A DNA stretch of 51,827 nt from JAUIAI01 sp049680625 (lineage in GTDB: Bacteria > Pseudomonadota > Gammaproteobacteria > Burkholderiales > Burkholderiaceae_E). Positions within the stretch are counted from its first letter, which is position 1, and each line of letters begins with the position of its first letter. Location: the NCBI GenBank assembly GCA_049680625.1, contig JBAUID010000050.1:1-51827 (forward strand). Reading direction: 5' to 3'. A program made the position numbers and the translations under genes. The notes beneath the pieces are model-generated. The model did not search any database, had not been told where the DNA came from, and was given only the letters and a program-made list of their open reading frames with translations. Below are positions 25,850 to 34,202 of the stretch, piece after piece.

Positions 25850-27378
25850 AAGCAACCACAGACACAACATTAAATGAGTCTCACAACCGCCTGGCGCTCG
25901 CTGGGCAACGCGCTTTGGTCCTGGGCCTGGGTGAATCCGGCCTGGCGATGGTTCGCTACCTGCTTGAGGTCGGCGCTGTTGTTCGAGTGGTTGATACCCG
26001 GGACAATCCGCCTGGACTGGCAACGCTACAAGAACGATATCCGGACGCGGAATTTGAGTGCCAGGCATTGCCGGATGTCAACCTCGACGAAGCCGACTTC
26101 ATTGCCTGGAGTCCTGGCTTGTCCAATGAAATTGGTGACGGCAAACATTTCTTTGATGCCGCCTCCGAGCGACACATTCCGGTACTGGGTGAACTCGATT
26201 TGTTTGCTGACGCACTTCGGGCCAGCAATATCGAACGAGAGCGTAACGGGCAGCCTGCGGCAAAAGTCATTGGTATTACCGGTACCAATGGTAAGACGAC
26301 CGTGACCGAACTGGTTGGAATGCTGGCGCGCGGCGCCGGCTTGAAGGTAGGGGTTGCCGGCAATATCGGGCCAGCCATGTTGAACGCCTGGTGTGATGTG
26401 GCCAGTGACCACGATCTGCCGGATATCTGGGTACTGGAACTGTCTAGTTTCCAGCTCGCTTTGGCGCAACCAATGTCTGTCGATGCCGCGGCGATTCTAA
26501 ATATCAGCCAGGACCACCTCGACTGGCATGCCGACATGGCGACATATATTGCGGCCAAGCATCGTGTGGTGGGTAAAGAATCGGTTGCGGTTGGTCTGCG
26601 CGGTGATGACTCAACCTTAGTGGATGGTTGCCGCCGGCAACAAACGATTGGTACCGACGAGCCAACCCGTGCCGGAGATATGGGCATTGTTCACGATGGC
26701 GGCATGCCCTGGCTTGCCTGGGCGGTGCCCGCTGAATTGCCGATTCCTGGAAAGAAAACTAAAGCAGATGTGCCGGTAATGGTTAAGCGCCTGATGCCGG
26801 CTGACGCGTTGCTAATTCGTGGTCAGCACAACCATCTAAATGCACTGGCCGCCTTATGCCTTGCCGAATCCGTTGGTGTACCAATGGCTGCCATGCTCCA
26901 TGCTTTGCGTGACTACAAAGGCCAGGCACATCGTTGCGAGCTGGTCGCAATTGTGGATGATGTGGAGTACTACAACGACAGTAAAGGTACCAACGTGGGC
27001 GCCACTGTTGCCGCATTGAACGGCCTGGACAAACGTTGTTGGTTGATCGCTGGCGGTATAGGTAAAGATCAGGATTTTTCAGCATTGGCAGACGCCGCGT
27101 TGCTTAATGCGGCCGGAGTGATACTGATTGGTCGTGACCGTGGTCTGATCCGGCAGGCGCTTGCCAGAACCGGTCTGCCGATCCATGACGATCAGACCAT
27201 GGACGAGGCATTAATCCGTGCCCGCGACCTCGCCCAGGCCGGGCAGGCGGTTTTGCTTTCACCGGCGTGTTCAAGTTTTGATATGTTTGATAATTACCAG
27301 CATCGCGGTGACGTATTCCGAGCCCTTGTTCAGGAATGGGCCTTAGTGCGCGGCAACAGCCTGGAGGTGCCATGTTAA
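25846..27378 (+). CDS. murD: UDP-MurNAc-L-Ala:D-glutamate ligase MurD
   Basis: Cytoplasmic Mur ligase adding D-Glu to UDP-MurNAc-L-Ala. The 510-residue product has a Rossmann-like N-domain (RALVLGLGESGLAMVRYLLE), P-loop GITGTNGKTTVTELVG, VLELSSFQLALA, LNISQDHLDWHADMATYIAA, RGQHNHLNALAALCLAE and YYNDSKGTNVGATVAAL. It is about 70 residues longer than E. coli MurD, the extra coming mostly from a loop around 245-310 (CRRQQTIGTDEPTRAGDMG). I recall similarly long MurD proteins in Betaproteobacteria. The stop overlaps ftsW by 7 nt. Confidence 0.97.
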   Translation: MKATTDTTLNESHNRLALAGQRALVLGLGESGLAMVRYLLEVGAVVRVVDTRDNPPGLATLQERYPDAEFECQALPDVNLDEADFIAWSPGLSNEIGDGKHFFDAASERHIPVLGELDLFADALRASNIERERNGQPAAKVIGITGTNGKTTVTELVGMLARGAGLKVGVAGNIGPAMLNAWCDVASDHDLPDIWVLELSSFQLALAQPMSVDAAAILNISQDHLDWHADMATYIAAKHRVVGKESVAVGLRGDDSTLVDGCRRQQTIGTDEPTRAGDMGIVHDGGMPWLAWAVPAELPIPGKKTKADVPVMVKRLMPADALLIRGQHNHLNALAALCLAESVGVPMAAMLHALRDYKGQAHRCELVAIVDDVEYYNDSKGTNVGATVAALNGLDKRCWLIAGGIGKDQDFSALADAALLNAAGVILIGRDRGLIRQALARTGLPIHDDQTMDEALIRARDLAQAGQAVLLSPACSSFDMFDNYQHRGDVFRALVQEWALVRGNSLEVPC

Positions 27379-28577
27379 AAGTTAATACATGGTCTACCGG
27401 TCTGTTGAATGGCAAGCAGCCTGCCCGCCGGGTCAGTGCCGCTGTGAGTTCGCCGGTCGACGAGACGCTGGCATGGGTCATTGCTGCGTTTGTTTTGTTT
27501 GGCCTCGTGATGGTGTATTCGGCCTCAATTGCCTTTCCAGAGTCACCAAAATACAGTGGTTACGCCAGCACCCACTTTCTGATTCGTCATGCCATAGCGA
27601 TTTGTATCGGTCTGGGCGTCGGCGCCTTGTGTTTTTCGGTGCCCATCAGTCAGTGGCAGCGCATGGCTCCGTTGCTTTTCGTATTTGGGCTGTTGTTGCT
27701 GGTGTTAGTCCTGGTGCCAATGATTGGTAAAGAAGTCTACGGCGCACGCCGCTGGATTCCCTTGAAGGTAATCAGCCTGCAGCCGTCTGAACTGATGAAA
27801 GTTTTTGTCATTTTATATGCGGCTGACTACACAGTTCGAAAACAAGACTCAATTAAGCGGGTACGAAAAGGCATTTTGCCGGTTGGCAGTGCGGTGGTGT
27901 TGGTTGGGGTTCTGTTGATGCTGGAGCCGGATCTTGGTGCGTTCATCGTTATCAGTTGTATTGCTGCCGGTTTGCTGTTTCTTGGTGGTATCAGCGCACG
28001 GCTATTCTCTTTACTAACCGTATTTGCGATCGCGTCTTTTGGCTTGGTGATCGCGCTAAGTGAATTTCGCCGCCAACGGATTTTCGCCTACCTGGACCCG
28101 TTCCATCCCGATCATATATCTGGAAAAGGCTATCAACTCAGTCAGTCACTGATCGCCTTTGGCCGTGGTGAAATATTTGGAGTCGGGCTCGGCGCATCGG
28201 TAGAAAAAATGCACTACCTGCCGGAGCCTCACACCGATTTTTTATTGGCGGTCATTGGCGAAGAGCTTGGGCTGGTCACCGTTCTGGTGGTTGTCCTGAT
28301 GTTCCTTTGGCTGGTACGCCGGATATTCGAAATTGGCCGTCAGTCAATTGCCCTGGATCAGACCTTTGGCGGATTAGTCGCTTACGGCGTTGGTTTGTGG
28401 TTCGGTGTGCAGGCATTCATCAACATGGGTGTGAATTTAGGGGTGCTGCCAACCAAAGGCCTGACCCTTCCATTAATGAGTTATGGCGGTTCTGCATTGC
28501 TGGCGAACTGTATTGGTCTGGCAATAGTGTTGCGAATTGATTATGAGAATCGCCGACTGATGCGGGGTGCTCGATGA
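27372..28577 (+). CDS. ftsW: Septal peptidoglycan polymerase FtsW (SEDS family)
   Basis: A 401-residue polytopic inner-membrane glycosyltransferase that works with FtsI at the septum. SEDS motifs: VMVYSASIAFPESP, GARRWIPLKVISLQPSELMK, QRIFAYLDPFHPDHISGKGY, QLSQSLIAFGRGEIFGVGLG, LPEPHTDFLLAVIGEELGL and LPTKGLTLPLMSYGGSALLA. The start is set at the ATG at 27372 because GGAGG (27363-27367) precedes it; a longer frame reaches back to 27336 inside murD. The stop overlaps murG (ATGA). Confidence 0.96.
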   Translation: MLKVNTWSTGLLNGKQPARRVSAAVSSPVDETLAWVIAAFVLFGLVMVYSASIAFPESPKYSGYASTHFLIRHAIAICIGLGVGALCFSVPISQWQRMAPLLFVFGLLLLVLVLVPMIGKEVYGARRWIPLKVISLQPSELMKVFVILYAADYTVRKQDSIKRVRKGILPVGSAVVLVGVLLMLEPDLGAFIVISCIAAGLLFLGGISARLFSLLTVFAIASFGLVIALSEFRRQRIFAYLDPFHPDHISGKGYQLSQSLIAFGRGEIFGVGLGASVEKMHYLPEPHTDFLLAVIGEELGLVTVLVVVLMFLWLVRRIFEIGRQSIALDQTFGGLVAYGVGLWFGVQAFINMGVNLGVLPTKGLTLPLMSYGGSALLANCIGLAIVLRIDYENRRLMRGAR

Positions 28578-29656
28578 ACCAGCCAACGCTGATGATTATG
28601 GCTGGAGGTACTGGCGGACACGTTATGCCGGGGCTGGCTGTTGCTGACGAAATGCGAGCCCGTCGCTGGAACGTAGTCTGGTTGGGTGTGCCCGGATCTA
28701 TGGAAGCTGAGCTTGTTCCTGCGCACGGGATTCCGATGCACTGGGTTCGCATCGGCGGCCTGCGTGGCAAAGGGGTAGTAACAAAACTGTTGCTGCCGTT
28801 TAATCTTCTGCGCGGATTTTGGCAAAGTCTGTCTGCTCTGCGGGCCGCCAGCCCCAATGTGGTTCTTGGTATGGGTGGTTATGTTGCCTTCCCGGGGGGA
28901 ATGATGGCGGTTCTAATGAATAAACCGCTGGTGGTTCACGAGCAAAACTCGGTTGCCGGCTTGACCAACCGCGTGCTGGCTCTGATCGCCGATCGCATTC
29001 TCGAAGCGTTTCCAGGCGCTCTCAAAGGCGCCGTCTGCACCGGTAACCCGTTGCGCGCGGCGATGATTGCCACCGATGATCCACAGGCTCGAATCGGATC
29101 GCGCACTGGTCCGCTGAACATTCTGGTCGTCGGTGGCAGCCTTGGAGCCAGCGTATTGAATGACACGGTACCCCGGGCATTGTCGATGATTGCCGAGCCG
29201 AATCGACCACGGGTTGTGCATCAAAGCGGGCGTACTCACCGTGACAGCTTGTTGGCAACCTACCAACAAGTCGGTGTACAAGCCGAAGTTGTCGAATTTA
29301 TCGATGATGTTGCGGCTGCCTATCGGGCAGCGGACCTGGTGATTTGCCGGGCCGGGGCAATGACGGTTGCCGAACTGGCAGCCGTTGGAGTGGCTGCAAT
29401 TTTGGTGCCTTATCCGTATGCGGTTGACGATCATCAAACCACCAACGGGCGATATCTCGCTGACGCGGGTGCGGCCATCGTTGTCCGGCAAGAAAATCTG
29501 ACGGTTGCCTGGCTGGCTGAGCAGATGACCGGTTTGAATCGAAAAAAGCTGGCACAAATGGCCAAAATCGCCCGGTCACTGGCTCATCCCGACGCCACGG
29601 CCAGAGTGGCCGATGCCTGTGAGGCGGTTGCCCGACCCATTGGAGCAAATGCATGA
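28574..29656 (+). CDS. murG: UDP-GlcNAc:lipid I GlcNAc transferase MurG
   Basis: Peripheral inner-membrane GT28 glycosyltransferase converting lipid I to lipid II. The 360-residue protein has MAGGTGGHVMPGLAVADEMR, VVLGMGGYVAFPGGMMAVLM, VHEQNSVAGLTNRVLA, TGNPLRAAMI, ILVVGGSLGASVLNDTVPRA, and the donor-binding ICRAGAMTVAELAAVGVAAI and LVPYPYAVDDHQTTNGRYL. It is coupled by ATGA overlaps to ftsW upstream and murC downstream. Confidence 0.97.
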   Translation: MNQPTLMIMAGGTGGHVMPGLAVADEMRARRWNVVWLGVPGSMEAELVPAHGIPMHWVRIGGLRGKGVVTKLLLPFNLLRGFWQSLSALRAASPNVVLGMGGYVAFPGGMMAVLMNKPLVVHEQNSVAGLTNRVLALIADRILEAFPGALKGAVCTGNPLRAAMIATDDPQARIGSRTGPLNILVVGGSLGASVLNDTVPRALSMIAEPNRPRVVHQSGRTHRDSLLATYQQVGVQAEVVEFIDDVAAAYRAADLVICRAGAMTVAELAAVGVAAILVPYPYAVDDHQTTNGRYLADAGAAIVVRQENLTVAWLAEQMTGLNRKKLAQMAKIARSLAHPDATARVADACEAVARPIGANA

Positions 29657-31062
29657 GACATAAAGTTAAACGAGTGCATTTTGTTGGCATTGGCGGCACC
29701 GGTATGAGCGGTATTGCCGAAGTTTTGCTGAACCTGGATTATTCGATCAGTGGTTCTGACCTTGCCGAAGGGGTTGCAACCCGTCGCCTGCGCGAACTTG
29801 GCGCGCAAGTGTCCATCGGGCATGATGCCGCCCATATCGGCGGGGCCGACTGTGTGGTCACATCGACCGCAGTAGGTGCTGACAACCCCGAAGTTCAGGC
29901 CGCGCGTGCCGCCCGTATCCCGGTGGTCCCACGCGCTTTGATGCTTGCCGAGCTGATGAAGCTCAAGCAAGGTGTTGCCATAGCCGGGACCCACGGAAAA
30001 ACAACGACAACCAGTCTGGTTGCGATGGTTCTCGCCCAGGGAGGCCTGGACCCCACTTTTGTCATTGGTGGTTTGCTCAACAGTGCCGGCGCCAACGCCC
30101 GTCTCGGTGCGGGCGATTTAATCGTGGTTGAGGCGGACGAATCGGATGGCTCGTTTCTGAATTTGTCTCCGATGATTGCGGTCATTACCAATATTGATCA
30201 AGACCACATGGAAACCTATGGTCATGACCTGTCACAACTGAAGCAGTCGTTTATTGCCTTTACCCAGCGCCTCCCGTTCTACGGTATGGCAGTTGTGTGT
30301 ATTGACGACCCGAATATTCGCGAGATATTGCCCTTCATTTCGAAGCCGGTAACGCGCTACGGGTTCGGTGAAGATGCCCAGTTGCGTGCAATTGATGTGC
30401 GGGCAGCCGGTACCGGTATGCAGTTTCGGGTCATTCGTGAAGGACACCGTTCGTTTGATGTCATGCTCAATGCCCCAGGCAATCACAATGTATTGAACGC
30501 TTTGGCAGCAATTGCAGTTGGCCAGGAAATGGGTGTGCCGGACGAGGCTATTGCAACGGCGCTCGCCCACTTTAACGGGGTCGGGCGGCGGTTTCAGTCG
30601 TACGGTGATGTGGCCTTACCGGGCGGCGGCAGCATAACCTTGATCGACGACTACGGCCATCACCCGGTTGAATTGGAGGCGACGCTCAAGGCAGCGCGTG
30701 GTGCCTTCCCGGGGCGCCGCATAGTGCTGGCATTTCAACCGCATCGGTTTACCCGGACCCGCGATCTGTTCGAAGACTTTGTTCACGTCTTGTCCGAGGC
30801 GGATGCCTTATTGTTGTCTGAAGTATATGCGGCTGGTGAGCCGCCTATTGTCGCGGCTGACGGCCGCTCCCTGGCGCGGGCCATTCGGGTCGCAGGTAAG
30901 CTTGAGCCCGTGTTTGTCGAAGACATCGCCCAGATGCCGGACGCCATATTGAGTGGCGCATCGGATGGTGACATCGTGATTACATCCGGAGCGGGTTCTA
31001 TCGGCGGCACGGCGGCTGCGATTCAGCTGCTCGCCAGCGGGACGGAGGCTGTCAATGATTAA
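29653..31062 (+). CDS. murC: UDP-MurNAc:L-alanine ligase MurC
   Basis: First Mur ligase of the stem peptide. The 469-residue protein begins with HFVGIGGTGMSGIAEVLLNL, followed by SISGSDLAEGVATRRL, P-loop AIAGTHGKTTTTSLVAMVL, VEADESDGSFLNLSPMIAVI, NIDQDHMETYG, APGNHNVLNALAAIAVG, LIDDYGHHPVELEATLKA and FQPHRFTRTRDLFEDF. Size is normal. murB does not follow; ddl does, as in E. coli, overlapping the end of murC by 8 nt. Confidence 0.97.
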   Translation: MRHKVKRVHFVGIGGTGMSGIAEVLLNLDYSISGSDLAEGVATRRLRELGAQVSIGHDAAHIGGADCVVTSTAVGADNPEVQAARAARIPVVPRALMLAELMKLKQGVAIAGTHGKTTTTSLVAMVLAQGGLDPTFVIGGLLNSAGANARLGAGDLIVVEADESDGSFLNLSPMIAVITNIDQDHMETYGHDLSQLKQSFIAFTQRLPFYGMAVVCIDDPNIREILPFISKPVTRYGFGEDAQLRAIDVRAAGTGMQFRVIREGHRSFDVMLNAPGNHNVLNALAAIAVGQEMGVPDEAIATALAHFNGVGRRFQSYGDVALPGGGSITLIDDYGHHPVELEATLKAARGAFPGRRIVLAFQPHRFTRTRDLFEDFVHVLSEADALLLSEVYAAGEPPIVAADGRSLARAIRVAGKLEPVFVEDIAQMPDAILSGASDGDIVITSGAGSIGGTAAAIQLLASGTEAVND

Positions 31063-32020
31063 GCCCCGGTCAGCTATGCCAGGCAAAGTTGCTGTCTTGC
31101 TCGGCGGGTTGTCTGCCGAGCGTGAAGTATCACTGCTCTCCGGCGCCATGGTGATGTGGGCGCTGAATCGGAAAGGGGTTGCAGCTTATGCTTTTGACCC
31201 GGCGGAGCGACCGCTGTCCGATTTGCAAACCGGACAGTTCGATGCTGCATTCATTTCTCTGCACGGTCGTCTCGGCGAAGATGGCACGGTACAGGGAGCA
31301 CTTGAGATGTTGGGTATTCCGTACACCGGTGCCGGTGTGCAGGCGTCAGCTCTGGCAATCGATAAAGTCATTACCAAACAAATCTGGATAGCCCGGGGTT
31401 TGCGAACCCCAGACTACCGAATGCTGGACAGTGAACAAGACCTGGCCGGTGCCTGGCGCGACCTGGGCGGCCCGTGCATTGTCAAGCCCGCGCGTGAAGG
31501 GTCGACGCTTGGGCTCACTAAAGTACTCACCGAAGCTGAGATGGAGAAAGCCTTTGGCCTCGCCTCTACCTTCGACAACTTTGTTATTGCCGAACAGTTT
31601 GTCAACGGTCGGGAGTTCACTGTTGCAATTCTGGGGGAGGGGCAACTCGCTCGCGCATTACCCGTGATCGAGATCCGCGCGCCGGATGGAAACTACGATT
31701 ACAACAATAAGTACTTCACCGACGAAACCGAGTATTTGTGTCCTGCACCACTGCCCGATGCCCTGACCATTGAAATACAAAAGCTCGCGCTGGATGCGTA
31801 TCGGGCGCTGGGTTGCCAGGGGTGGGGACGCATTGACTTAATGCTCGACCAGTCCGACACCCCTTTCCTGCTGGAATTGAACACGTCTCCCGGCATGACA
31901 GATCATTCCCTGGTACCAATGGCAGCCAAAGCTGCCGGTACAAGTTATGACGATCTCGTGTACGAGATTTTGAGTACAGCCTCGCTTAAAGCATCGCTTT
32001 CCGGGCAGAGGGGCAAATGA
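31055..32020 (+). CDS. ddl: D-alanine:D-alanine ligase
   Basis: ATP-grasp ligase making the D-Ala-D-Ala substrate of MurF. The 321-residue protein shows KVAVLLGGLSAEREVSLLSG, FISLHGRLGEDGTVQGALEM, GIPYTGAGVQASALAIDK, CIVKPAREGSTLGLTKV, VIAEQFVNGREFTVAIL, DYNNKYFTDETEYLCPA and WGRIDLMLDQSDTPFLLELN followed by TSPGMTDHSLVP. GGAGG (31044-31048) supports the ATG at 31055. The position between murC and ftsQ corresponds to ddlB. The stop overlaps ftsQ (ATGA). Confidence 0.97.
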   Translation: MIKPRSAMPGKVAVLLGGLSAEREVSLLSGAMVMWALNRKGVAAYAFDPAERPLSDLQTGQFDAAFISLHGRLGEDGTVQGALEMLGIPYTGAGVQASALAIDKVITKQIWIARGLRTPDYRMLDSEQDLAGAWRDLGGPCIVKPAREGSTLGLTKVLTEAEMEKAFGLASTFDNFVIAEQFVNGREFTVAILGEGQLARALPVIEIRAPDGNYDYNNKYFTDETEYLCPAPLPDALTIEIQKLALDAYRALGCQGWGRIDLMLDQSDTPFLLELNTSPGMTDHSLVPMAAKAAGTSYDDLVYEILSTASLKASLSGQRGK

Positions 32021-32892
32021 ACCCCTGGCACAACGCACGCCTGATGAATGCGCTGGCAAACATCGTGTTTTTGTTGTGCGCGTTTGCCGGCTTGGTCACC
32101 GGATTGGCCTGGATTATGAATCGCCCGTATTTTGCAATCCATTCCGTTGAAGTTGGCCCCGCGCCTGGCCAGGCATTACGGCACGTGCCGCAGGTGGAAT
32201 TACGTCACGCCCTGGAAGAAGGGGAGTATGGCAGCTTCTTTACTATTGATATGCGCTCGGTGCGCACCGAAATTGAACAAGTACCCTGGGTTCGTCAGGC
32301 AACAATTCGTCGAATCTGGCCGGATAAACTGGTCATTCTGATTGAAGAGCACCGACCTTTTGCCCTGTGGGAAGACGGTCGTCTCATCAATACCTATGGT
32401 GAGATGTTTAGCGCGAACCTGGACGAAGCGGAAGCTGACGGACCGTTGCCGCAGCTTGGCGGACCAGATGGTACAGAGCTTAAAGTTGCGCGCCGGTACG
32501 CGGAACTGACTGATCTGGTTGAAACACTAAAACTCAAGCCCGTATCGGTAAACCTATCTGAGCGACTTGCTTGGACTGCCCGGCTTGACGATGGCACTGA
32601 CTTATTGATTGGCCGGGAGCAAGGTGTTCCGGTTGCCGAACGTGTGGCGCGTTGGGTCGAGGCTTATCCGCTGGTTACCGAACGGATACAGAGACGTGCT
32701 TCGTTAATTGACCTGCGCTATCCCAATGGTTTTTCAGTACGGTCGCTTGAAAAGTTGGCGGATGCGTTTGACATTGATGATTTGATCGCAGACGTAACTA
32801 AAGGCACAAGCAAAGGCAAAAGCGAAATAAACAACGGAAACAGCAAAACAAATAGCACTGCTCGTACGTTGGCAAAAGGAGCAGCTCAGTGA
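32017..32892 (+). CDS. ftsQ: Cell division protein FtsQ
   Basis: Bitopic divisome protein of 291 residues that recruits FtsL and FtsB. One transmembrane helix (ANIVFLLCAFAGLVTGLAWI), then a POTRA domain (FAIHSVEVGPAPGQALRHVP onwards to WVRQATIRRIWPDKLVILIE) and the beta domain with EHRPFALWEDGRLINTYGEM and LIDLRYPNGFSVRS. The last 30 residues (KGTSKGKSEINNGNSKTNST and after) form a hydrophilic, A-rich-coded low-complexity tail including a 12-bp duplication at 32800-32823. The tail is probably disordered. The stop overlaps the ftsA GTG. Confidence 0.95.
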   Translation: MNPWHNARLMNALANIVFLLCAFAGLVTGLAWIMNRPYFAIHSVEVGPAPGQALRHVPQVELRHALEEGEYGSFFTIDMRSVRTEIEQVPWVRQATIRRIWPDKLVILIEEHRPFALWEDGRLINTYGEMFSANLDEAEADGPLPQLGGPDGTELKVARRYAELTDLVETLKLKPVSVNLSERLAWTARLDDGTDLLIGREQGVPVAERVARWVEAYPLVTERIQRRASLIDLRYPNGFSVRSLEKLADAFDIDDLIADVTKGTSKGKSEINNGNSKTNSTARTLAKGAAQ

Positions 32893-34121
32893 CCCGAGAT
32901 CAGAAAGATATTGTTGTAGCCCTGGATATTGGTACGTCGAAAATAGTGGCAATGGTTGCCCACGTGTTGTCCGAAGATCGTTTTGAAGTGATTGGCCTTG
33001 GTCAACACGAATCCAAGGGCTTAAAGAAGGGTGTTGTTGTCAATATTGAAAGCACGGTTAACTCAATCCAGAAAGCACTGGAAGAAGCCGAGTTGATGTC
33101 CGATTGCAAAATTCGCGGTGTTTATACCGGCATCGCCGGGTCACATGTGCGCAGTTTTAACTCCAGCGGCATGGTGGCTACCAAAGATCGGGAAGTATCC
33201 GAAGCTGATATGTCCAAGGCAATAGAGACAGCCAAGGCTGTGAATATTCCGACTGACCAGCAAATTTTGCATGTCTTGCCGCAGGAATTTATCGTTGATG
33301 GCCAGGAAGACATTCGTGAACCGATTGGCATGAACGGAGTGCGACTGGAGGTTCGGGTACATATCGTCACCGGAGCGGTTTCAGCAGCTCAGAATATTAT
33401 TAAGTGTGTCCGGCGTTGTGGTCTTGAAGTTGATGATCTCGTGCTGCAACCGCTGGCATCCAGTAAAGCCGTACTTACGGAAGACGAGCGTGAGCTTGGG
33501 GTCGCCCTGGTGGATATCGGTGGCGGAACGACCGACATCGCAATTTTCACCGGAGGTGCCATTCGTCATACCGCGGTAATACCTATTGCGGGTGACCAGA
33601 TCACCAGTGACATTGCGATGGCGTTACGAACTCCAACCCCGGAAGCCGAAGACATCAAGCTGCGCTATGGAATTGCGAAACAAGTCCTGGCGAATGCTTC
33701 GGACACAATCGAAGTACCGGGTCTTGGCGATCGTGCCCCCCGGTCGTTGTCGCGACAAGCCCTGGCCGCCGTAATAGAACCTCGCGTTGAGGAGCTTTTT
33801 TCACTGTCACAGCAGGTGATTCGTGAGTCGGGTTTCGAAGAATTACTGTCGTCAGGCATTGTCCTGACAGGCGGAACCAGTCAGCTGCCCGGAATGGTTG
33901 AGTTGGCTGAAGACGTTTTCCTTAAACCCGTTCGTATCGGTACACCGGTTTACTCCGGTCATCTGGCCGATGTCGTTCGTTCACCCCGTTATGCAACCGC
34001 CGTTGGTTTGCTTCTGGAGGCATGTCAGCATCGCCACCAGGGGCGGATGGAAGCCGGTCGCAGCGGGTCTTTCATTAGTGTTTTTCAAAAAATGATGGGA
34101 TGGTTTAAGGGCAATTTCTAG
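32889..34121 (+). CDS. ftsA: Cell division protein FtsA
   Basis: Actin-like protein tethering FtsZ to the membrane; 410 residues starting at a GTG that overlaps the ftsQ stop (GTGA). Motifs: VALDIGTSKIVAMVAHV (phosphate 1), the 1C-domain stretch SHVRSFNSSGMVATKDREVS, VALVDIGGGTTDIAIFTGGA (phosphate 2), IPIAGDQITSDIAMALRTP, and GIVLTGGTSQLPGMVELAED (adenosine). The C-terminus ends in an amphipathic membrane-targeting helix (FISVFQKMMGWFKGNF). An 81-nt spacer to ftsZ follows. Confidence 0.97.
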   Translation: MTRDQKDIVVALDIGTSKIVAMVAHVLSEDRFEVIGLGQHESKGLKKGVVVNIESTVNSIQKALEEAELMSDCKIRGVYTGIAGSHVRSFNSSGMVATKDREVSEADMSKAIETAKAVNIPTDQQILHVLPQEFIVDGQEDIREPIGMNGVRLEVRVHIVTGAVSAAQNIIKCVRRCGLEVDDLVLQPLASSKAVLTEDERELGVALVDIGGGTTDIAIFTGGAIRHTAVIPIAGDQITSDIAMALRTPTPEAEDIKLRYGIAKQVLANASDTIEVPGLGDRAPRSLSRQALAAVIEPRVEELFSLSQQVIRESGFEELLSSGIVLTGGTSQLPGMVELAEDVFLKPVRIGTPVYSGHLADVVRSPRYATAVGLLLEACQHRHQGRMEAGRSGSFISVFQKMMGWFKGNF

Positions 34122-34156
34122 ACGGGCGTGCTTGCACGAACGGATGGATGCTTCTC

Positions 34157-34186
34157 TTGTTTCACACACACACATATATATAAATA
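34157..34186 (+). promoter_or_regulatory. Possible ftsZ promoter with a dinucleotide-repeat spacer
   Basis: TTGTTT (34157-34162) is followed by (CA)6 (34163-34174) and (TA)4 (34175-34182), running into AAATA. Candidate -10 hexamers are TATAAA (34179-34184, 16-bp spacer) or TAAATA (34181-34186, 18-bp spacer). The only long gap in the dcw cluster is here, and extra ftsZ promoters near this junction are common in other bacteria. The ftsZ ribosome site GGGAG (34191-34195) follows. Confidence 0.4.
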
Positions 34187-34202
34187 AACAGGGAGTCTTA
34201 CT

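Noticed and set aside
25956..26687. 243-codon open frame antisense to murD
   Set aside because: Fully inside murD, Ser/Arg/Pro-rich, no recognisable domain.
29653..31062. Absence of murB next to murC as a cluster defect
   Set aside because: murB is also outside the cluster in E. coli and others, so its absence here is ordinary.
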